This document shows positions 8,740 through 17,440 of a stretch of DNA of 64,000 nucleotides, piece by piece. The DNA comes from Clavibacter californiensis (GTDB taxonomy: Bacteria; Actinomycetota; Actinomycetes; Actinomycetales; Microbacteriaceae): positions 1,736,001 through 1,800,000 of the forward strand of contig NZ_CP040792.1 in the NCBI RefSeq assembly GCF_021952865.1, read 5' to 3'. How positions within the stretch are numbered: position 1 is the first letter of the stretch; each line of letters opens with the position of its first letter. The notes under the pieces are model-generated. The model was given only the letters and a program-made list of their open reading frames with translations, did not search any database and was not told where the DNA came from. Position numbers and translations under genes: made by a program.

Positions 8740-9744
8740 TCAGTCCACCTCCGGGCGCAGAGCCCTGATGTAGATCACGCTGAACACCGCTCCGACGAGC
8801 AGCATGATCGTGGCGATCGCGGTGCCGAAGCCCAGCTGCGAGAACTGGAACGCCTCCTGGTAGGCGAGGATCGGCAGGGTCGAGCTGGAAGTGCCGGGGC
8901 CGCCGCCCGTCATCACGAAGATGAGGGTGAAGACCGACAGCGTCTGCAGCGTGGTGAGCATCAGGTTCGTCGAGATGCTGCGGCGGATCACCGGCAGCGT
9001 GATGAAGACGAGCCGCTGCCAGCCGGTCGCGCCGTCCACCTCGGCCGACTCGGTGATCTCCGGCGGCACCTCCTGCACGGCCGCCGCGTAGACGAGCATG
9101 GAGAAGGCGGATCCGCGCCATACGTTCGCGAGGATCACCGAGAGCAGCGGCAGTCCGTAGAGCCAGTTCGCGCCCTGGATCCCGAACCAGCCGAGGATCG
9201 TGTTGAGCGTGCCCGAGTCGTTGAAGAACGCGTACGCGGCGAATGCGGCCACGATCTCCGGCAGCACCCACGCCGCGATGACGAAGGTGCCGACGATCGC
9301 GCGGACGGCCCGGTTCCCCTGCCGCATCAGCAGAGCCAGCCCGAGGCCCACGACGTTCTGCCCGACGACCGCCGAGAAGAAGACGAACGCGAGCGTGAGG
9401 AGCACCGACTTCGGGAAGTCGGGATCCGCGAAGAGCGCCGTGTAGTTGTCGAACCCGATGAACTGCGCGCCGCCGGCTGCGTACCCGGTGAGGGACGCGT
9501 CGGTGAAGGAGCCGTAGAGGCTCGAGATCACGGGGCCGAGGAGGAACAGGGCGAGCAGGACCATGGAGGGGATCAGCGGGATGGTGCGCGCGCCGGTGCG
9601 GAGCGCGCGGGCGCGGGCCCGGCCGGGGCGGGCCGGGGGCGGCCCGCCCGCGCCCGGAGCGCCGCCGGACCCCGCCGCGCCCCGCCGGTCGGCGCTCCGC
9701 GCAGCGGCGTCGCGGCCGACCGGGACGGGGGCGATGGTGGCCAC
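8740..9744 (-). CDS. Carbohydrate ABC transporter permease (MalF type)
   Basis: 334 aa with six hydrophobic helices after a Pro/Arg/Ala-rich N-terminal tail of about 50 residues. The EAA-type loop reads ESAEVDGATG near residue 230. It is the partner of the MalG-type subunit. I chose GTG at 9744, 2 bp after the TGA of the binding-protein gene, because translation then runs on from that gene; a methionine near residue 60 lies too close to the first helix. The low-complexity tail is unusual for MalF but common in this group. Confidence 0.9.
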   Translation of the reverse strand: MATIAPVPVGRDAAARSADRRGAAGSGGAPGAGGPPPARPGRARARALRTGARTIPLIPSMVLLALFLLGPVISSLYGSFTDASLTGYAAGGAQFIGFDNYTALFADPDFPKSVLLTLAFVFFSAVVGQNVVGLGLALLMRQGNRAVRAIVGTFVIAAWVLPEIVAAFAAYAFFNDSGTLNTILGWFGIQGANWLYGLPLLSVILANVWRGSAFSMLVYAAAVQEVPPEITESAEVDGATGWQRLVFITLPVIRRSISTNLMLTTLQTLSVFTLIFVMTGGGPGTSSSTLPILAYQEAFQFSQLGFGTAIATIMLLVGAVFSVIYIRALRPEVD

Positions 9745-9746
9745 CG

Positions 9747-11138
9747 TCAGCCCTTCGCCTTCTGCGTCCCGTCCTCGCCGACGATGCCGACGAGGGCCTG
9801 GTCGTACGCGGCCGCGGCCTCCTCGGGCGACTGCTGGCCGGTCATCACCGACTCCATCGCCACGGTGATCGCGTTGGAGATGCGGCTGTAGTCGGTGGTC
9901 GCGGGGCGGAAGTGGGTCTTGTCGACGATCGAGGAGAAGAACTCGAACGTCGGGTTCGACGCCACGTACTCCGGGTCCTCGGCCACGTCGCTGCGGACCG
10001 CGATCTGGCTCGCCGCGATGTCGTACGACTGCGACCCGTCCTTGTCGAGCGCGTCGGCGATGAACTCGAAAGCCTTGTCGGGGGCCTTCGTCTTGGCGCC
10101 GACCGCCAGGGTCCAGCCGCCCGACATGCTGACGGCGCCTGGCGCCTGGCCGTCCTGCGTGGGCATGGGGGCCTGGCCCATCACGTCGCTCCACTCGGGC
10201 CACGGGTTCGTGCCCGTGTCGAGCCAGGTGCCGCTCAGCCACGAGCCGTCGAGGTCGATGGCGAGCTTGCCCTGGGGGATCCACTGGCCGGCGACGATGG
10301 TGCCGATGTTGGTGTCGAGCGCCTCCTCGGGCTTCGGGCCGATGCCGCCCTGGTAGACGTCGCGGATGAAGCCGAGCGAGTCCTCGAAGCCCTGCGAGCC
10401 CGTGATCCACTTGCTCGTCGAGTCGTCGTAGAGGGTGCCGGTGGGGGTTCCGTAGTGCAGCATCTCGAAGCCCTGCATCGTCGCGCCCTCGCCCTGCGGC
10501 TTGCCCGAGTAGACGTTGAGGGGGATCACGTCCGGCATCTTCTGCTTGATGGTCTTCGCCGCGTCGAGGACATCGTCCCAGGTCTTGGGCTCCCACGGGA
10601 CCGGGAGGCCGGCCTTCTGGAAGAGGTCCTTGTTGTACCAGAGGGCGCGCGTGTCGGTGCCCATCGGGATCCCGTACACCTTGCCGTCCTCGCCGACGCC
10701 CGCCTGCTTGGCGGAGTCGTAGAACTTGGACCAGTCGTCCCACTTCGCGACCTGGTCGTCGAGGGGGAGGAGGTAGCCGGCGGCCGCGTCGGACTTCACC
10801 TTGAAGGTGTCCTCGTACATGACGTCCGGGGCGGTCGAGGCCGAGCGGTTCATCAGCGCGAGCTTGGTGAAGTAGTCGTCGTTCTGCGCGGCGATGGGGA
10901 CGAACTCGACCTTCATGCCGGGGTTGGCGGCCTCGAAGGTCTTCGCGGTCTCCTTCATGTGGGCGTCCATCTGGGTGAAGGTGCCGAACTTCTGGTACGC
11001 GACCTTGATGGTCTTCCCGTCGTCCCCGCCGCCCGCGCCGCCCGAGCAGCCGGTGGCGAGGAGGAGGGCGGCGACGGACGCCGCCGTGATCTGGAGGATG
11101 CGGGCCCGCGTCCTGCGGCGAGGCGTTCGATTCGTCAT
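9747..11138 (-). CDS. Sugar-binding lipoprotein of ABC transporter
   Basis: 463 aa. A lipoprotein signal peptide (basic RRRTRAR, hydrophobic core, lipobox LATGC with Cys31) anchors it outside the membrane. The mature part has a family 1 solute-binding fold: an AYQKFGTFTQ strand, FEAANPGMKVEFV and later WTLAVGAKTKAPDKAFEFI. It should capture a sugar, probably a mannoside given the neighbouring GH38 enzyme. First gene of a binding protein-MalF-MalG operon. AAGGGAG lies about 8 nt before the ATG at 11138. Upstream is a promoter with a palindromic operator candidate. Confidence 0.94.
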   Translation of the reverse strand: MTNRTPRRRTRARILQITAASVAALLLATGCSGGAGGGDDGKTIKVAYQKFGTFTQMDAHMKETAKTFEAANPGMKVEFVPIAAQNDDYFTKLALMNRSASTAPDVMYEDTFKVKSDAAAGYLLPLDDQVAKWDDWSKFYDSAKQAGVGEDGKVYGIPMGTDTRALWYNKDLFQKAGLPVPWEPKTWDDVLDAAKTIKQKMPDVIPLNVYSGKPQGEGATMQGFEMLHYGTPTGTLYDDSTSKWITGSQGFEDSLGFIRDVYQGGIGPKPEEALDTNIGTIVAGQWIPQGKLAIDLDGSWLSGTWLDTGTNPWPEWSDVMGQAPMPTQDGQAPGAVSMSGGWTLAVGAKTKAPDKAFEFIADALDKDGSQSYDIAASQIAVRSDVAEDPEYVASNPTFEFFSSIVDKTHFRPATTDYSRISNAITVAMESVMTGQQSPEEAAAAYDQALVGIVGEDGTQKAKG

Positions 11139-11206
11139 GGTGCTCCCTTGCTCCACTGGCTCGGACGGTCGGCGTCTTCGCGGACCGTCGAGGGTTAGCC
11201 AAACGT

Positions 11207-11225
11207 ATGGACTAATCCATGTCAA
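11207..11225 (-). promoter_or_regulatory. Promoter/operator of the sugar ABC operon
   Basis: On the minus strand TTGACA (11220-11225) makes a consensus -35. The following spacer holds a perfect inverted repeat, ATGGA and TCCAT around TTAG (11207-11220). A weak -10 (TTGGCT/TGGCTA) lies near 11197-11202. A palindrome inside the spacer is a classic repressor position; the ROK regulator encoded just upstream is the natural candidate. Binding is inferred. Confidence 0.55.
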
Positions 11226-11257
11226 GACATCATGGTGTCGATCCGGTCACGGGCGCG

Positions 11258-11321
11258 GCGGGAGGACGCTCCGGCGGGAGGACGCTCCGGCGGGAGGACG
11301 GTCCGGCGGGAGGACGGTCCG
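11258..11321. repeat. Four tandem 16-bp repeats
   Basis: Unit GCGGGAGGACGCTCCG occurs four times head to tail; the last two copies have G for C at position 12. It lies between the sugar operon promoter and the 3' end of the ROK gene, outside any gene. Each unit is itself partly palindromic (CGGAGCG-like), so it could fold. Likely a variable-number repeat. Confidence 0.85.
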
Positions 11322-11349
11322 GCGGCAGCGCGCGGCGGAGCGCGGGCGG

Positions 11350-12615
11350 CTATCCGCGGATGAGCATCGCCGACGGGCGCGGCGAGAACGCGTTGTCCAG
11401 CACGAGGCACGCGGCGCCCACTGCCGCGACGTCCTCGCCGACCGCCGACTCGACCACCCGCACGGGGTGCTTGGCGATGAGCGCGGGGGACCGCCGCACC
11501 TCCTCGGGCAGCGTCTCCAGCACCAGGCGCGCGATCGGGTGCCAGAAGGGGCCGCCGCAGACGACCTCGTCGACGTCGAGCAGGTTCACCTGGATCACGA
11601 TGGCGCGCGCGAGGTGCCGGGCCGCGGCCTCCACGATCCGGCGGGCGGGCCCGTCCTCCGCGTCCGCGCGGGCCGCGAGTGCGTGGAAGGCCTCGCCGAT
11701 CAGCCGCATGTCGACCGCGTCGCCGCTCGCCGCGGACTCCGCGAGCGCCGCGTCCGACACATCCCCGGCCCCGAGCACGCCGCCCTCGACGGCCTGGCGC
11801 ACGAGCGCGTGCGGGGTGATCAGCTCGCCCACGCACCCGACGCGCCCGCACGTGCACCGCCTGCCGCGCGAGGCCACCATGATGTGGCCGGCGTCCCCGG
11901 CGTTGGAGCTGGCTCCCCGCACGGGCTCGCCGCCGAGCACGAGCCCGGTGCCGAAGCCCGTGCCGTAGTACACGAACGCGAGGTGGCGACGATCCCCGGG
12001 GCCGAACCAGAGCTCGGCGACGGCCGCCGCGGTCACGTCCTTCTCGAGCAGCACCGGCAGGCCGGTCGCGGTGCTGAGGGCCGAGCGCAGCGGCACGTGG
12101 CGCCAGCGGGGGAGCATCGGCGGATCCAGCACGAGGCCCGCGCCGACGTCGATGGGACCCGGCGCGGCGAGACCCACCCCGAGCACGGACTGCCGGTCGA
12201 CCCCCGCGTCGGCGATGAGCCCGTCCACCAGCCGTGCCACGAGCGCCACCACCTCGTCGGGTCGGGACGCGGAGGGCGTGGGGCTGCTGACGTGCCGGAG
12301 CACCGTGCCCTCGAGGTCGAGCAGCACGGAGGTGATGACCGCGGGATCCACGTGCACGCCCACCGCGAAGCGCCCGTCGGCCACGAGGTGCAGGAGGGTG
12401 CGCGGCTTGCCCGGGCCGCGGATCACGGTGCCGCCCTCGCGCACGAGCCCCTCGTCGATCAGGCGGCGGGTCACGTTGGTGACGGTCTGCGCGCTGAGGC
12501 CCGTGCGCTCGGCGATCTCGGAGCGGCTCGCGCCCTCGGCCGCGCGGCGCACCGCATCGAGGACGACGGTGCGGTTGTAGCCGCCGATGGCGGGCAGGTT
12601 GGTGCCGCGTCGCAT
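11350..12615 (-). CDS. ROK-family transcriptional regulator
   Basis: 421 aa. An N-terminal winged helix (SRSEIAERTGLSAQTVTNVT, residues about 30-50) is followed by the ROK sugar-kinase-like domain. That domain has the zinc-type cysteine cluster CTCGRVGCVGE and the GHIMVAS segment near residue 245. ROK repressors of the NagC/XylR type bind operator DNA until a sugar or sugar phosphate releases them. It lies directly upstream of and co-oriented with the sugar importer, so it probably controls that operon. GAGGAGG precedes the ATG at 12615 by 6 nt. The kinase motif looks decayed, as usual in regulators. Confidence 0.9.
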   Translation of the reverse strand: MRRGTNLPAIGGYNRTVVLDAVRRAAEGASRSEIAERTGLSAQTVTNVTRRLIDEGLVREGGTVIRGPGKPRTLLHLVADGRFAVGVHVDPAVITSVLLDLEGTVLRHVSSPTPSASRPDEVVALVARLVDGLIADAGVDRQSVLGVGLAAPGPIDVGAGLVLDPPMLPRWRHVPLRSALSTATGLPVLLEKDVTAAAVAELWFGPGDRRHLAFVYYGTGFGTGLVLGGEPVRGASSNAGDAGHIMVASRGRRCTCGRVGCVGELITPHALVRQAVEGGVLGAGDVSDAALAESAASGDAVDMRLIGEAFHALAARADAEDGPARRIVEAAARHLARAIVIQVNLLDVDEVVCGGPFWHPIARLVLETLPEEVRRSPALIAKHPVRVVESAVGEDVAAVGAACLVLDNAFSPRPSAMLIRG

Positions 12616-12787
12616 GGGCACCTCCTCGTGTGGGCCTGGCCCGCCGGGTGCGGACCACTCCGCAGTATCCCGGATGCGCGCGCGGCAGCAGCATCGTCCT
12701 CGGCGCCCTCGCCAGGCCGTACCACTGCCCGGGGGAGGGCGGCGACACGCCCGGCCGCGCGGACCGGAGACGGAGGAGGGTGGATGC

Positions 12788-13930
12788 ATGACCGATCTGC
12801 TCGCGACCGCCCACGAAGCGGTTCGCACTCCTCCTTCGCCCCTGCCCGCCGCGCGCGGCCCGCTCAGCGCCGCGCTCCTCGCCGACCTCGCCGGGGGATC
12901 CTCCGCGCTGTCCCCGGCCGGATCCGACGCCGCCGTCGGCACCGCAGCCGACGCGCGCGCCATCGCCTCCGCCCCCGACCTCGCGGCGCTCGCCGCGGAG
13001 GCGCTCGCCGCGACGGACGACGTGGTCCGCGACGACGACGTCCAGCTGGCTCTGTTCTGCCTCTACGAGCTGCACCACGCCGGCCTCGAGGGGGTGGACG
13101 ACGACCGCGAGTGGGACCCGCGCCTCATCGCCGTCCGAGGGATCCTCGAGCATGCCTTCGAGGCCGCCCTGCGCGACCGCGTGCCCGTCCCCGACCGCCC
13201 CGAACCCACGTCAGCCGGCGTCGCGGCCGCGCTCTTCGCGCTCACCTCGGCCGACTCCGGCCCGTCCCTCTCGCGGTTCGTCGCGCGGAAGGCGAGCCTC
13301 GAGCAGCTCCGCGAGTTCCTGGTGCAGCGCTCGATCTACACGCTCGGCGAGGCCGACCCGCACTCCTGGGCGATCCCGCGACTCCGCGGTCGCGCCAAGG
13401 CGGCGCTCGTGGAGATCCAGGCCGACGAGTACGGCGGCGGCCGGCCCGAGCGCGTCCACGCGACGATCTTCGGCGCGACCCTCCGCGGCGTCGGCCTCGA
13501 CGACCGCTACGGCGCGTACCTCGACGACGTGCCCGCGATCACGTTCGCGTCGTCGAACGCCATGTCGCTGTTCGGCCTGCACCGGCGCCTCCGCGGCGCG
13601 ATCGTCGGGCACCTGGCCGCGTTCGAGATGACGTCGAGCGTGCCCAGCCGCCTCTACGCGAGCGGGATCCGCCGCCTCGGCTTCGGCGACGACGTCGCCT
13701 GGTACTACGACGAGCACGTCGAGGCCGACGCCGTGCACGAGCAGATCGCGGCGCACGACCTCGCGGGCGGGCTCGTGGAGTCGGAGCCCGAGCTCCTCGA
13801 CGACGTGCTGTTCGGCGCCGCCGCGTGCCTCGAGGTCGAGGGCTGGGTCGGGGCGCACGTGCTGGCGAGCTGGCAGGCCGGGCGGTCGTCGCTGCGCGAG
13901 GGGTCGACGGCCGCCGTGGTCGCCGCGTGA
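12788..13930 (+). CDS. Iron-containing redox enzyme (heme-oxygenase-like di-iron fold)
   Basis: 380 aa. Matches the actinobacterial iron-containing redox enzyme family with a heme-oxygenase-like helical fold. Metal-ligand-type residues are spread over helices: YELHHAGLEG near 98, EIQADEYGGG near 210, EMTSSVPSR near 280 and YYDEHVEADAVHE near 305-320. Such enzymes use a di-iron centre and O2. It overlaps the next gene, a CDGSH iron-sulfur protein, by GTGA, suggesting the latter donates electrons. GGAGGAGG precedes the ATG at 12788. Substrate unknown; the pairing is the best clue. Confidence 0.82.
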   Translation: MTDLLATAHEAVRTPPSPLPAARGPLSAALLADLAGGSSALSPAGSDAAVGTAADARAIASAPDLAALAAEALAATDDVVRDDDVQLALFCLYELHHAGLEGVDDDREWDPRLIAVRGILEHAFEAALRDRVPVPDRPEPTSAGVAAALFALTSADSGPSLSRFVARKASLEQLREFLVQRSIYTLGEADPHSWAIPRLRGRAKAALVEIQADEYGGGRPERVHATIFGATLRGVGLDDRYGAYLDDVPAITFASSNAMSLFGLHRRLRGAIVGHLAAFEMTSSVPSRLYASGIRRLGFGDDVAWYYDEHVEADAVHEQIAAHDLAGGLVESEPELLDDVLFGAAACLEVEGWVGAHVLASWQAGRSSLREGSTAAVVAA

Positions 13931-14202
13931 GCGCGACGTCCGCGGACGACGCGCCCGCGTCGGGCCGGGCGCCCGCACGATCGACCGCTCCCGAGGCCGC
14001 GCGCATCATCGCGTATCCCGACGGCCCGCTGCTCGTCCGCGGCGACTTCGAGATCGTGGACCCCGAGGGCCGCCCGATCCCGCGGACGCGCAGCACGGTC
14101 GCGCTCTGCCGCTGCGGCGTCTCGTCGATCAAGCCCTACTGCGACGGCACGCATCGACTGGTCGGCTTCCGCACGGATCCGCCCGCGCCCGCCGCGGAGT
14201 GA
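13927..14202 (+). CDS. CDGSH iron-sulfur protein
   Basis: 91 aa. The full CDGSH-type 2Fe-2S motif is present: CRC, then Ser three residues on, Pro, CDG and Thr-His near residues 62-77 (three Cys and one His ligand). The N-terminal part has PDGPLLVRGDFEI, typical of bacterial one-domain members. Likely an electron carrier in the cytosol. The GTG start overlaps the stop of the oxidase gene, so the two are translationally coupled and probably work together. Confidence 0.93.
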   Translation: MSATSADDAPASGRAPARSTAPEAARIIAYPDGPLLVRGDFEIVDPEGRPIPRTRSTVALCRCGVSSIKPYCDGTHRLVGFRTDPPAPAAE

Positions 14203-14227
14203 CGGCGGCCGGTCCTGGGCGCGCGGC

Positions 14228-15139
14228 CTAGAGCGCGCTGCCCGGGACCGAGAACGTGTCGCACGCCGTGGGGCCGCCGGCGCGACCGGCCTCGAACCAG
14301 CGCTGACGCTGCTCGGCCGACCCGTGCGTCCAGGTGTCCGGATCCACCCCTCCGCCCGCCTTCGCCTGGATGCGGTCGTCGCCCACGGCGGCCGCGGCGT
14401 CGAGCGCGTCCGCCACCTCGGTCGCGGACACGGGCTCGAGGAACGCGGTCCCCGTGTCGTCCCGCACCTCGGCGGCCGCGCCTACCCATGCGCCCGCGTA
14501 GCAGTCGGCCTGCACCTCGAGCCGCACCGAGTCGGAGTCCGGTCCCGTCCCGCTCCGGTCGGCGCGGTCGAACGCGCCCGAGAGCTGCTGGATGTGGTGG
14601 CCCCACTCGTGCCCGACGACGTACATCTGCGCGAGCGGCCCGCCCGAGGCGCCGAAGCGCGTGCGCAGCTCGTCGAAGAAGGTGACGTCGACGAAGAGGC
14701 GCCGATCCGGCGGGCAGTAGAACGGGCCGGTGGCGCTCGTCGCCTCGCCGCATCCGGTGCTCGTCGCGGCGTCGAACAGGGAGAAGCCCGGGCTGGCGTA
14801 GGAGGCGACGCCGACCTCGGATGCCGCGGTCGTCCAGTAGGTGTCGAGCGAGTCGGCCGCGCCCGCCATCCGGCACTCGACGCTCGCGTTCGCCTCCGCG
14901 CCGGTCGTGCAGCCCTCGATCGCCTCGTCCTGCCCCTGCGACGAGTCCGCGCCGCCCGCGCCGCCGGTCCCGTCGACGAGCTGCGACAGGTCGACGCCCG
15001 TGAGCTGCTGCACGAGTATCACCGCGACCACCACCAGGAGCCCGCCGCCGCCGGCCGCGATGCCAGTCGTGCGTCCCCTGCCGCCGCGACGCCGCGTGAC
15101 CTTGCTGCTGTCGATGCGGGCGTCGTCGTCGAAGGTCAT
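14228..15139 (-). CDS. Neutral zinc metallopeptidase (YpfJ family)
   Basis: 303 aa. One N-terminal membrane helix (near residues 27-47, GGLLVVVAVILVQQL) follows a basic cytosolic stretch, so the body is extracytoplasmic. The zinc motif HEWGHHIQ lies near residue 190 after a VVGHEW strand, and LEVQADCYAG near 230 supplies the third ligand, as in the putative neutral zinc metallopeptidase family. A Ser/Gly/Asp-rich linker separates helix and domain. Substrate unknown. TAGGTT lies 6 nt before the ATG, so the message is probably leaderless. Confidence 0.9.
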   Translation of the reverse strand: MTFDDDARIDSSKVTRRRGGRGRTTGIAAGGGGLLVVVAVILVQQLTGVDLSQLVDGTGGAGGADSSQGQDEAIEGCTTGAEANASVECRMAGAADSLDTYWTTAASEVGVASYASPGFSLFDAATSTGCGEATSATGPFYCPPDRRLFVDVTFFDELRTRFGASGGPLAQMYVVGHEWGHHIQQLSGAFDRADRSGTGPDSDSVRLEVQADCYAGAWVGAAAEVRDDTGTAFLEPVSATEVADALDAAAAVGDDRIQAKAGGGVDPDTWTHGSAEQRQRWFEAGRAGGPTACDTFSVPGSAL

Positions 15140-15145
15140 GTGCCG

Positions 15146-15151
15146 AACCTA
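15146..15151 (-). promoter_or_regulatory. Probable -10 of metallopeptidase, leaderless
   Basis: TAGGTT on the minus strand, 6 nt before the ATG at 15139. Confidence 0.5.
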
Positions 15152-15170
15152 CCCGCGGTCAGCGGGGGCG

Positions 15171-15800
15171 TCAGGCGAGATCAGGTCGTGTCTCGGCGAC
15201 GATGTCCCGCACGCGCTCGACCGCCTCGCGCACCACGTCGTGCCCACCGCGAGGGGCCGCCTGCGCGGTGCGGGCGCGACGGAGGAACCCGTCCCAGTCG
15301 CCGCCGCCGGCCCGGAGCGGACGCGTCGACGAGAGCAGGGCCGCCCGGCGGAGCCACACGTCCGCCTCGCCCGCCCAGCGGTCGAGCGCCTGGTCGGCCC
15401 GGGCGCGCGCGGCACCGGCCAGCCGCTCGACGAGCGGGCCGATGACGTCGAGGGCGAGCGGATCCACGAGCGCGCGCAGCCGCGCGTCCCGCACGAAGCC
15501 CTCGATGCGCGTCAGGTCGCCGTTGTCGAGCGCGTCGACGTGCTCCTGGAGCAGCACGACGGCCGCGAGCCTCCGCTCGTAGACGCGCGACCGCCACAGC
15601 TCGGACGCGAGGGCGGCGGCCTCGTCCCGGGTCATGCCCGGCCGCCGCCGGCCCAGGTCGCGCACCGTCCCGCGCACGGCGCCGACGGACGCGCCCACGA
15701 ACTCCAGGTCGGAGCGCAGCCGCTCCCGCTCCGCCTCGGCGCGGTACCACGCGCCCTCCCGCTCGAGGGCCGCCGCGACGAACTCGGCATCCTCGGTCAT
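15171..15800 (-). CDS. DNA alkylation repair-like (AlkD/ARM repeat) protein, short
   Basis: 209 aa, almost entirely alpha-helical with ARM-repeat-like pairs. LWRSRVYERRLAAVVLLQEH and DRWAGEADVWLRRAALLSS resemble AlkD-type DNA alkylation repair proteins, which excise alkylated bases without flipping them. Full-length relatives usually carry a further helical segment with IRKAIGW-like residues; here the end is replaced by a short tail, so it may be truncated or divergent. The ATG overlaps the stop of the epimerase gene (ATGA). Family assignment is moderate; activity is uncertain. Confidence 0.62.
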   Translation of the reverse strand: MTEDAEFVAAALEREGAWYRAEAERERLRSDLEFVGASVGAVRGTVRDLGRRRPGMTRDEAAALASELWRSRVYERRLAAVVLLQEHVDALDNGDLTRIEGFVRDARLRALVDPLALDVIGPLVERLAGAARARADQALDRWAGEADVWLRRAALLSSTRPLRAGGGDWDGFLRRARTAQAAPRGGHDVVREAVERVRDIVAETRPDLA

Positions 15801-16810
15801 CCGGCGAGCGGCGCCGAGCCCTCGCGCCCGGTGCGGTGCACGAAGGCGCGGCCGAACTCGACCAGGACCTCCTCCGCCGTGTGCGTCGGCACCCAGCCCA
15901 GCACCTCGCGGGTGCGCGCGGTCGACATGACGGGCACGTTCGCGGCGATGTCGATCCAGCCCGGATCCGTCCGCTGAACGCGCAGCCGCCAGCTGGCCGA
16001 CACGAGCGCGCGGAGCGCCGGAAGCGGCACCGTCACGACGCGCGCGTCGAGCAGGCGGCCGACGAGCGCGGGGTCGACGACCGGATCCGCCGCGACGTTG
16101 AACGCTCCCGGAGCGCGCCGCTCCACCGCGCGCCAGAACGCGTCCGCGACGTCCTCGTTGTGCACGACCTGCGAGACCAGCTCGCGGGGGAGCGGCAGCA
16201 CCGGGGTGCGGGTGGCGAGGCCGAGCCAGCGGGTCGGGATCCAGCGCCCGAGGAAGAGCCCGGCGATCTCGGCCGCAGCCTCGTCGTGCATCACGAGCCC
16301 GGGCCGCATGCGCGTCACGACGATCTCCGGGTGCGCCTGCTCGAACGCGTCCATCGCGCGCTCGTTCTCGGCCTTGTGCCGGGAGTAGTGGGAGGTGTGG
16401 ATCCCGCCGGTGGGCCACGTATCGTCGCGCGGCCGGTCCTTCGGCGCCGCGCTGTACGCGCCGACCGACGAGGCGACGACCACCTGCGGGACGCCCGCCT
16501 GGGCGACGGCCTCGAGCACGTGCGCCGTCCCGATGACGTTGGTGCGGTGCATCACGCGCTCGCGGTGGTTCGGCTGCAGCGCCCAGCCGAGGTGGATCAC
16601 GGCGTCGGCGCCGCGCATGGTGGCGGCGAGCCCCGAGACCGCGCCCGCCGCACCGATGTCGGCGAGGCGCCAGGTGACCGCGGAGTACGGCTCGAGGGAG
16701 GCGTCGGGCATGCGCCGGGCGACGCCCACGATCTCGGCGCCTGCGGCGTGGAGGCGGCGCAGCACCCCGGTGCCGAGGTTCCCGGTCGCTCCGATGACGA
16801 CGACGCGCAT
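15797..16810 (-). CDS. NAD-dependent epimerase/dehydratase (extended SDR)
   Basis: 337 aa. The N-terminal glycine-rich NAD(P) motif GATGNLG lies at residues 7-13, and an SDR active-site pair is visible: Ser in VVASSVGAYS and Tyr-x3-Lys in HYSRHKAE near 142-147. It belongs to the NAD-dependent epimerase family of extended SDRs, which act on nucleotide sugars or small carbonyl compounds; the substrate is not evident. ATG at 16810 is preceded by GGAGAGGA. First gene of a two-gene run with the AlkD-like protein. Confidence 0.88.
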   Translation of the reverse strand: MRVVVIGATGNLGTGVLRRLHAAGAEIVGVARRMPDASLEPYSAVTWRLADIGAAGAVSGLAATMRGADAVIHLGWALQPNHRERVMHRTNVIGTAHVLEAVAQAGVPQVVVASSVGAYSAAPKDRPRDDTWPTGGIHTSHYSRHKAENERAMDAFEQAHPEIVVTRMRPGLVMHDEAAAEIAGLFLGRWIPTRWLGLATRTPVLPLPRELVSQVVHNEDVADAFWRAVERRAPGAFNVAADPVVDPALVGRLLDARVVTVPLPALRALVSASWRLRVQRTDPGWIDIAANVPVMSTARTREVLGWVPTHTAEEVLVEFGRAFVHRTGREGSAPLAG

Positions 16811-16924
16811 GCTGATCCTCTCCTGCGGACGGGACCCGTCGGGTCGGCTGATCCGCGGGTCCCCTCCATCATGCTCGCCGTCGCGCGCCGCCGAGCTGGC
16901 GAGCTGGTCGCGGCGGGCGGACGC

Positions 16925-17440
16925 TCAGCGGTCGACGGCCTCGATGAGCGATCCCTGCGCGAACGTCAGCCAGTCGTACAGGCTCGCGCTCTCCTGCGGC
17001 GCGCGGTCGCGCCAGCCGTCCGCCTCGTCGATGCGCAGCGGCACGGAGATCGCGAGCCGGAGGTCGTTGAGGGTGCGGAGCCAGGCCTGCGCGCCCGTCG
17101 GATCCAGCACCACGAGCAGCCCGCGCCGGCCGGCCCCGCGCGCGTCGGCCTCCGCCAGCGTCGCCTCCACCGCGGTCGCGTTCGCGGCCTTCGCGTCGCT
17201 GAGGTCCGACGCCGTGAAGCGCCGGAACTCGGCGGACGCCTCGGCGTCGTCCGGGTACGCGTCGGGCAGCAGGCGCGCGACGACGGGGGAGGGGGCGGCG
17301 CCGTCCGTGGCGCCGCCGGGCGAGGCGCCCTCGTCCAGGATCCCGCGGAGCTCGCCGAGCAGGCCGCGCAGCATGGCGACCTCGTGCGGCTCGAGGTGCG
17401 CGGCGACCGTGCCGTCGGGGCGCGCGCGGAAGGCCCTCAC
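16925..17440 (-). CDS. DUF2017-like protein downstream of clpS
   Basis: 171 aa, alpha-helical, with LEPHEVAMLRGLLGEL near the N-terminus, a tryptophan-containing WLRTLNDLRLAI stretch and a C-terminal ESASLYDWLTFAQGSLIEAV. This matches the actinobacterial DUF2017 family, which nearly always sits beside clpS. The GTG at 17440 overlaps the clpS stop (GTGA), so the two are made together. Function unknown; genome context suggests a role linked to Clp proteolysis. Confidence 0.85.
   Translation of the reverse strand: MRAFRARPDGTVAAHLEPHEVAMLRGLLGELRGILDEGASPGGATDGAAPSPVVARLLPDAYPDDAEASAEFRRFTASDLSDAKAANATAVEATLAEADARGAGRRGLLVVLDPTGAQAWLRTLNDLRLAISVPLRIDEADGWRDRAPQESASLYDWLTFAQGSLIEAVDR

Noticed and set aside
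11258-11321. CRISPR-like array
   Set aside because: The repeats are directly adjacent 16-bp tandem copies with no spacers, and no cas gene is in the window.
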